A stretch of DNA of 6,431 nt from assembly GCA_023259315.1 (NCBI GenBank), contig JAHFQL010000038.1, forward strand, positions 1 through 6,431, in the 5' to 3' direction. Origin of the DNA: Candidatus Woesearchaeota archaeon (lineage in GTDB: Archaea > Nanoarchaeota > Nanoarchaeia > Woesearchaeales > GW2011-AR4). A program made the position numbers and the translations under genes. Under the pieces are notes generated by a model. That model did no database searches, was not told the origin of the DNA, and was given only the letters and a program-made list of their open reading frames with translations. Below are positions 4,496 through 6,431 of the stretch, piece by piece. The stretch's first letter is position 1, and each line of letters opens with the position of its first letter.

Positions 4496-4696
4496 GTGGA
4501 AACTACAACAATTGCTGTAAAGAGCGAAACATTGAAAATGCTGCGCAAGGCAAAAGAGGAATTAAATGCAGATTCTTTTGATACATTAATTAAAAATCTG
4601 CTCCTAGAAGTAAAAAAGCCAAAAAAATCTATGTTTGGGGTATTGAAGGACTTGCATAAAGAATTTAAGAGGGAAGAGCTTGACCGTTTTGGTTGA
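4496..4696 (+). CDS. vapB: VapB-type antitoxin (module 2), GTG start
   Basis: A 66-residue antitoxin beginning at GTG. The N-terminal METTTIAVKSETLKMLRKAK is the beta-strand and first helix of the archaeal ribbon-helix-helix antitoxins, followed by SFDTLIKNLLLEVKK. The tail KKSMFGVLKDLHKEFKREEL, then DRFG, is the toxin-binding end. It is unrelated in sequence to the antitoxin of module 1, so the two modules are not a recent duplication. The reading frame overlaps vapC2 by 17 bases. The GTG is chosen because the frame has no earlier ATG, the conserved TTTIAV strand follows at once, and a TATA-like element sits 26 bases upstream, giving a leaderless mRNA. Confidence 0.82.
   Translation: METTTIAVKSETLKMLRKAKEELNADSFDTLIKNLLLEVKKPKKSMFGVLKDLHKEFKREELDRFG
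4669..4673 (+). promoter_or_regulatory. Shine-Dalgarno site (GAGGG) for vapC2 inside vapB2
   Basis: GAGGG stands six bases before the TTG at 4680 and supports that rare start codon. It lies within the last codons of the antitoxin, so ribosomes finishing vapB2 can reinitiate on the toxin. Confidence 0.5.
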
Positions 4697-5054
4697 TTCT
4701 TGGGCATGGATTGAATATTTTAAAGGTTCGCATCCAGCAACTCAAGCAAAAGAAATAATTGAAAGCAATCAAAAAATTTTATTGTCAACTATTAACGTAA
4801 GTGAGATTTATCTTTTTCTACTTAGAAATAAACCTTCCGATGCAGAAAAACTAATAAAATTTGTGTTGAACTCCTCCTTTGTAATTCCGATTGACTCTTC
4901 AATAGCACTAAAGGCAGCAAAAATAAAATATGGTAAGAAAATTGGCATGGCTGATGCTATAGTAATCGCAACAGCTGAAGAAAATAATGCAACAATACTA
5001 ACGGGCGATGATGATTTTAAGAATTTGAAAAATGTGATTTATATTGGGAAGTAA
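4680..5054 (+). CDS. vapC: VapC-type PIN-domain toxin ribonuclease (module 2), TTG start
   Basis: A 124-residue compact PIN-domain RNase. The acidic active-site residues are all present: Asp6 in VLVDSWAWIEYF, Glu42 in NVSEIYLF, Asp92 in GMADAIVIATA, and Asp110 to Asp112 in ILTGDDDF. Length and motifs fit a functional toxin. The likely start is TTG at 4680, overlapping the antitoxin by 17 bases and preceded by GAGGG; a TTG at 4689 is the alternative, and no ATG is available near the N-terminus. The weak start codon and overlap would keep toxin below antitoxin. A short T-run (5055-5059) follows the stop directly. It differs in sequence from the toxin of module 1. Confidence 0.88.
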   Translation: MTVLVDSWAWIEYFKGSHPATQAKEIIESNQKILLSTINVSEIYLFLLRNKPSDAEKLIKFVLNSSFVIPIDSSIALKAAKIKYGKKIGMADAIVIATAEENNATILTGDDDFKNLKNVIYIGK

Positions 5055-5099
5055 TTTTTGAGTTAATTATTTACATTCTAGTAGTAACAAAACGAAAGA

Positions 5100-5108
5100 T
5101 TTATAAAG
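5100..5108 (+). promoter_or_regulatory. strong TATA box before the Tat-like small ORF
   Basis: tttataaag is preceded by a purine-rich cgaaaga, like an archaeal BRE-TATA pair. The predicted transcription start is near 5129-5131, only a few bases before the TTG at 5134 that opens the small ORF. This is one of the best promoter matches in the window, which argues that the short frame is transcribed. Confidence 0.55.
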
Positions 5109-5133
5109 GATAAAATCAGTTATTTTTAATCTA

Positions 5134-5247
5134 TTGAATAGGGTGGAAACTATTTTAGCGACAAGAAAAGAATTCCTAAAAGCAGGAACAGCAGTAGCTG
5201 TTGGAAGTATTCAGTTAGGCAGGGGACTTGAAGGAATATTCCAGTAA
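5134..5247 (+). CDS. possible short peptide with Tat-like signal sequence (orphan or gene remnant)
   Basis: The frame opens at TTG (5134, 37 residues) or GTG (5143, 34 residues) and stops at TAA 5245-5247. It reads ATRKEFLKAGTAVAVGSIQL in its core, very like a twin-arginine leader (S/T-R-R-x-F-L-K followed by a weakly hydrophobic stretch), except that the second Arg is Lys. Counting from the TTG, the Arg-Lys pair is at 11-12, FLK at 14-16 and the hydrophobic stretch at 17-28. A polar GRGLEGIFQ end follows and the frame stops where a mature protein should begin. It lies just behind a strong TATA box. It may be the surviving leader of a deleted exported protein, or a genuine tiny peptide. Neither following frame continues as a convincing protein. 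Chance resemblance cannot be excluded. Confidence 0.4.
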   Translation: MNRVETILATRKEFLKAGTAVAVGSIQLGRGLEGIFQ

Positions 5248-5294
5248 ATATGGCGCGCGTTAATTTTAAAATCCACATAATAATTTTCACTTTA

Positions 5295-5304
5295 TTTATT
5301 AAAA
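5295..5304 (+). promoter_or_regulatory. TATA-like element for the GH15 gene
   Basis: tttattaaaa is centred about 27 bases before the ATG at 5327, so it would produce a leaderless or nearly leaderless mRNA. It is less ideal than the tttataaa boxes elsewhere in the window. Confidence 0.45.
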
Positions 5305-5326
5305 ACAGATAGTTGAGCTGGGAACA

Positions 5327-6322
5327 ATGATAAACAAATCAATCCAAATATTAAAACAGATGCAGTACCAAAGCGGACTTTTCGCAGCCAGCAGGATGAC
5401 TGTCAAGACCGGCTATAATCTTGCCTGGATAAGGGACAATGTTTACATAGCAATCGGGCTGGAGGCTGCGCAAAAGTATAGTGATGTAAAGAAAACCCTA
5501 AGGGCATTATTTGATATTTTTCTTAAGCATGAATATAAAATAGACTGGGCTATAAAGGAAAAGCCAAAATATCACTACCAATATATTCATGCTAGATACG
5601 ACCCGATAACTATGGGGGAAATCTGGGAAAACTGGGGCAACAAGCAAAATGATGCAATTGGCGCCCTATTATTCAAGGTTGGCGACCTAGAGGAAAAAAA
5701 TATCAATATTATTAGAAACGAAAACGACTTGAGGATTTTGCAGAAACTTGTTCATTATCTGCAAAGCATAGAATATTGGCATGACAAAGACAATGGGATG
5801 TGGGAAGAGAATGAAGAAATTCATGCGTCTTCAATAGGCGCTTGCGTTGCCGGCCTGAAGAAAATAAAAAAAATTGTTGATGTGCCACAAGATTTGATTA
5901 AAAAAGGCCAAGACTCCTTGAACCAATTATTGCCTAGGGAATCATCGGCAAAAGATGTGGATATGGCCTTGCTGTCATTGATTTACCCTTACAATATTGT
6001 TTCAAATGAGCAGCGAGGCAAAATTTTAAAAAATGTTGAAGATAAATTGCTCAGAGAAAAAGGAGTCATCAGGTACATTGGCGATAAATATCATTTTAGG
6101 AATGGTGAGGCAATGTGGACGAAAGGTTTGCCGTGGCTTGCAATAATTTACAAGCAATTAAACCAGCCGGACAAATACGCATATTACATGAGAAAAACAT
6201 TGAGAGCGATGAACGAAAAAGGAGAATTGCCGGAACTTTATTATGCCAACAGCAACGAGCACAATGAGAATTGTCCCTTGGCTTGGTCACAGGCTTTGTT
6301 TGTGGCGAGTTTGAAGGAATGA
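5327..6322 (+). CDS. compact GH15 family glycosidase (glucoamylase / phosphorylase-kinase-alpha-like)
   Basis: A 331-residue protein that is essentially just the (alpha/alpha)6 catalytic barrel of glycoside hydrolase family 15, whose members remove glucose from the ends of alpha-glucans or trehalose by inversion. Landmarks in order: AWIRDNVY (33-40; Arg36 and Asp37 match the sugar-binding Arg-Asp of glucoamylase), WGNKQNDAIGALLF (103-116), the general acid in MWEENEE (Glu160), HASSIG (166-171), and the general base in LPELYY (Glu303) followed by PLAWSQALFV (317-326). Several motifs (WIRDNVY, the HAKY-like HARY at 88-91, NASS-like HASS) resemble the GH15 domain of phosphorylase kinase alpha/beta subunits as much as fungal glucoamylase. 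The N-terminal beta-sandwich common in prokaryotic glucoamylases is absent, as is any signal peptide, so action on intracellular glucan or oligosaccharide is inferred. The ATG at 5327 follows a TATA-like element. Confidence 0.88.
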   Translation: MINKSIQILKQMQYQSGLFAASRMTVKTGYNLAWIRDNVYIAIGLEAAQKYSDVKKTLRALFDIFLKHEYKIDWAIKEKPKYHYQYIHARYDPITMGEIWENWGNKQNDAIGALLFKVGDLEEKNINIIRNENDLRILQKLVHYLQSIEYWHDKDNGMWEENEEIHASSIGACVAGLKKIKKIVDVPQDLIKKGQDSLNQLLPRESSAKDVDMALLSLIYPYNIVSNEQRGKILKNVEDKLLREKGVIRYIGDKYHFRNGEAMWTKGLPWLAIIYKQLNQPDKYAYYMRKTLRAMNEKGELPELYYANSNEHNENCPLAWSQALFVASLKE

Positions 6323-6340
6323 AAATATTATTCTAGTAAA

Positions 6341-6431
6341 ATGGTTTTAGAACATTATAAAGACGGAAAAGTAAGTATAAGAAGTAAACCGATTTACGAT
6401 CCTATTCAAATATTAATAAATTCCGCACCGC
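6341..6431 (+). CDS. start of a further gene, cut by the window edge
   Basis: An ATG at 6341 opens a frame with no stop through the remaining 30 codons. The peptide begins MVLEHYKDGKVSIRSKPIYD and continues PIQILINSAP. The product is not recognised. It starts 18 bases after the GH15 stop. A weak AT element (aaaatattatt, 6322-6332) is the only upstream signal, and no Shine-Dalgarno site is visible, so the gene may be co-transcribed with the glycosidase. Confidence 0.5.
   Translation, partial: MVLEHYKDGKVSIRSKPIYDPIQILINSAP

Noticed and set aside
5249..5311. 21-codon ATG frame after the Tat-like peptide (possible frameshifted continuation)
   Set aside because: It is short, mostly low-complexity Ile/Phe/Lys from AT-rich DNA, and overlaps the region of the GH15 promoter.
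1..6431. CRISPR array, tRNA, insertion sequence or phage genes
   Set aside because: No regularly spaced DNA repeats, tRNA-like clover-leaf, transposase motifs or terminal inverted repeats were found; the only regular repeats are the protein-coding 87-base units.

Overview
The window looks like a piece of a small, AT-rich archaeal genome, most likely a DPANN-type lineage (Woesearchaeota/Pacearchaeota-like). This rests on archaeal TATA boxes (tttataaa, tttaaata) at a constant ~26-28 bases before several start codons, which implies leaderless mRNAs. Other genes have Shine-Dalgarno sites that fit an archaeal 16S tail (ggtgat, ggag). An archaeal DUF357 protein, a stand-alone AlaX and archaeal-style vapBC modules point the same way. 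The lineage is an inference; no rRNA or ribosomal protein is present to fix it.

Layout. 1-201: a possible 3' end of a truncated gene, then intergenic DNA. 202-1736 (+): three small uncharacterised genes, namely a 96-residue orphan, an alpha-solenoid protein made of six exact 29-residue repeats, and a coiled-coil protein with a disordered middle and an aromatic C-terminal tail. 1738-2397 (-): a two-gene unit of a DUF357 protein followed by a basic orphan, meeting the previous gene tail to tail with one base between them. 2398-2481: a compact divergent promoter. 2482-3189 (+): alaX, a trans-editing hydrolase for mischarged tRNA-Ala whose second zinc-binding motif is altered (Asp and Gln in place of Cys and His). 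3253-3666 (+): a small protein that resembles the Janus/phosphohistidine phosphatase (PHPT1) fold.

3729-5054 holds two complete vapBC toxin-antitoxin modules arranged head to head, vapBC1 on - and vapBC2 on +. They are separated by a 106-base control region with a 29-base inverted repeat lying directly against the vapB2 start codon, a good candidate operator. 5055-5326 contains a well-placed TATA box followed by a 34-37 codon frame that reads like a twin-arginine (Tat) signal sequence and then stops. 5327-6322 (+) encodes a compact GH15 (glucoamylase/phosphorylase-kinase-alpha-like) glycosidase with both catalytic glutamates in place. The window ends inside a further small gene.

The genes do not form one pathway. 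The window reads as housekeeping quality control (AlaX), plasmid-like stability or stress modules (the vapBC pair), carbohydrate turnover (GH15) and several lineage-restricted small proteins. The best candidates for something undescribed are the 29-residue repeat protein, the altered AlaX zinc site, the archaeal PHPT1-like protein, the shared vapBC control region and the orphan Tat-like peptide.
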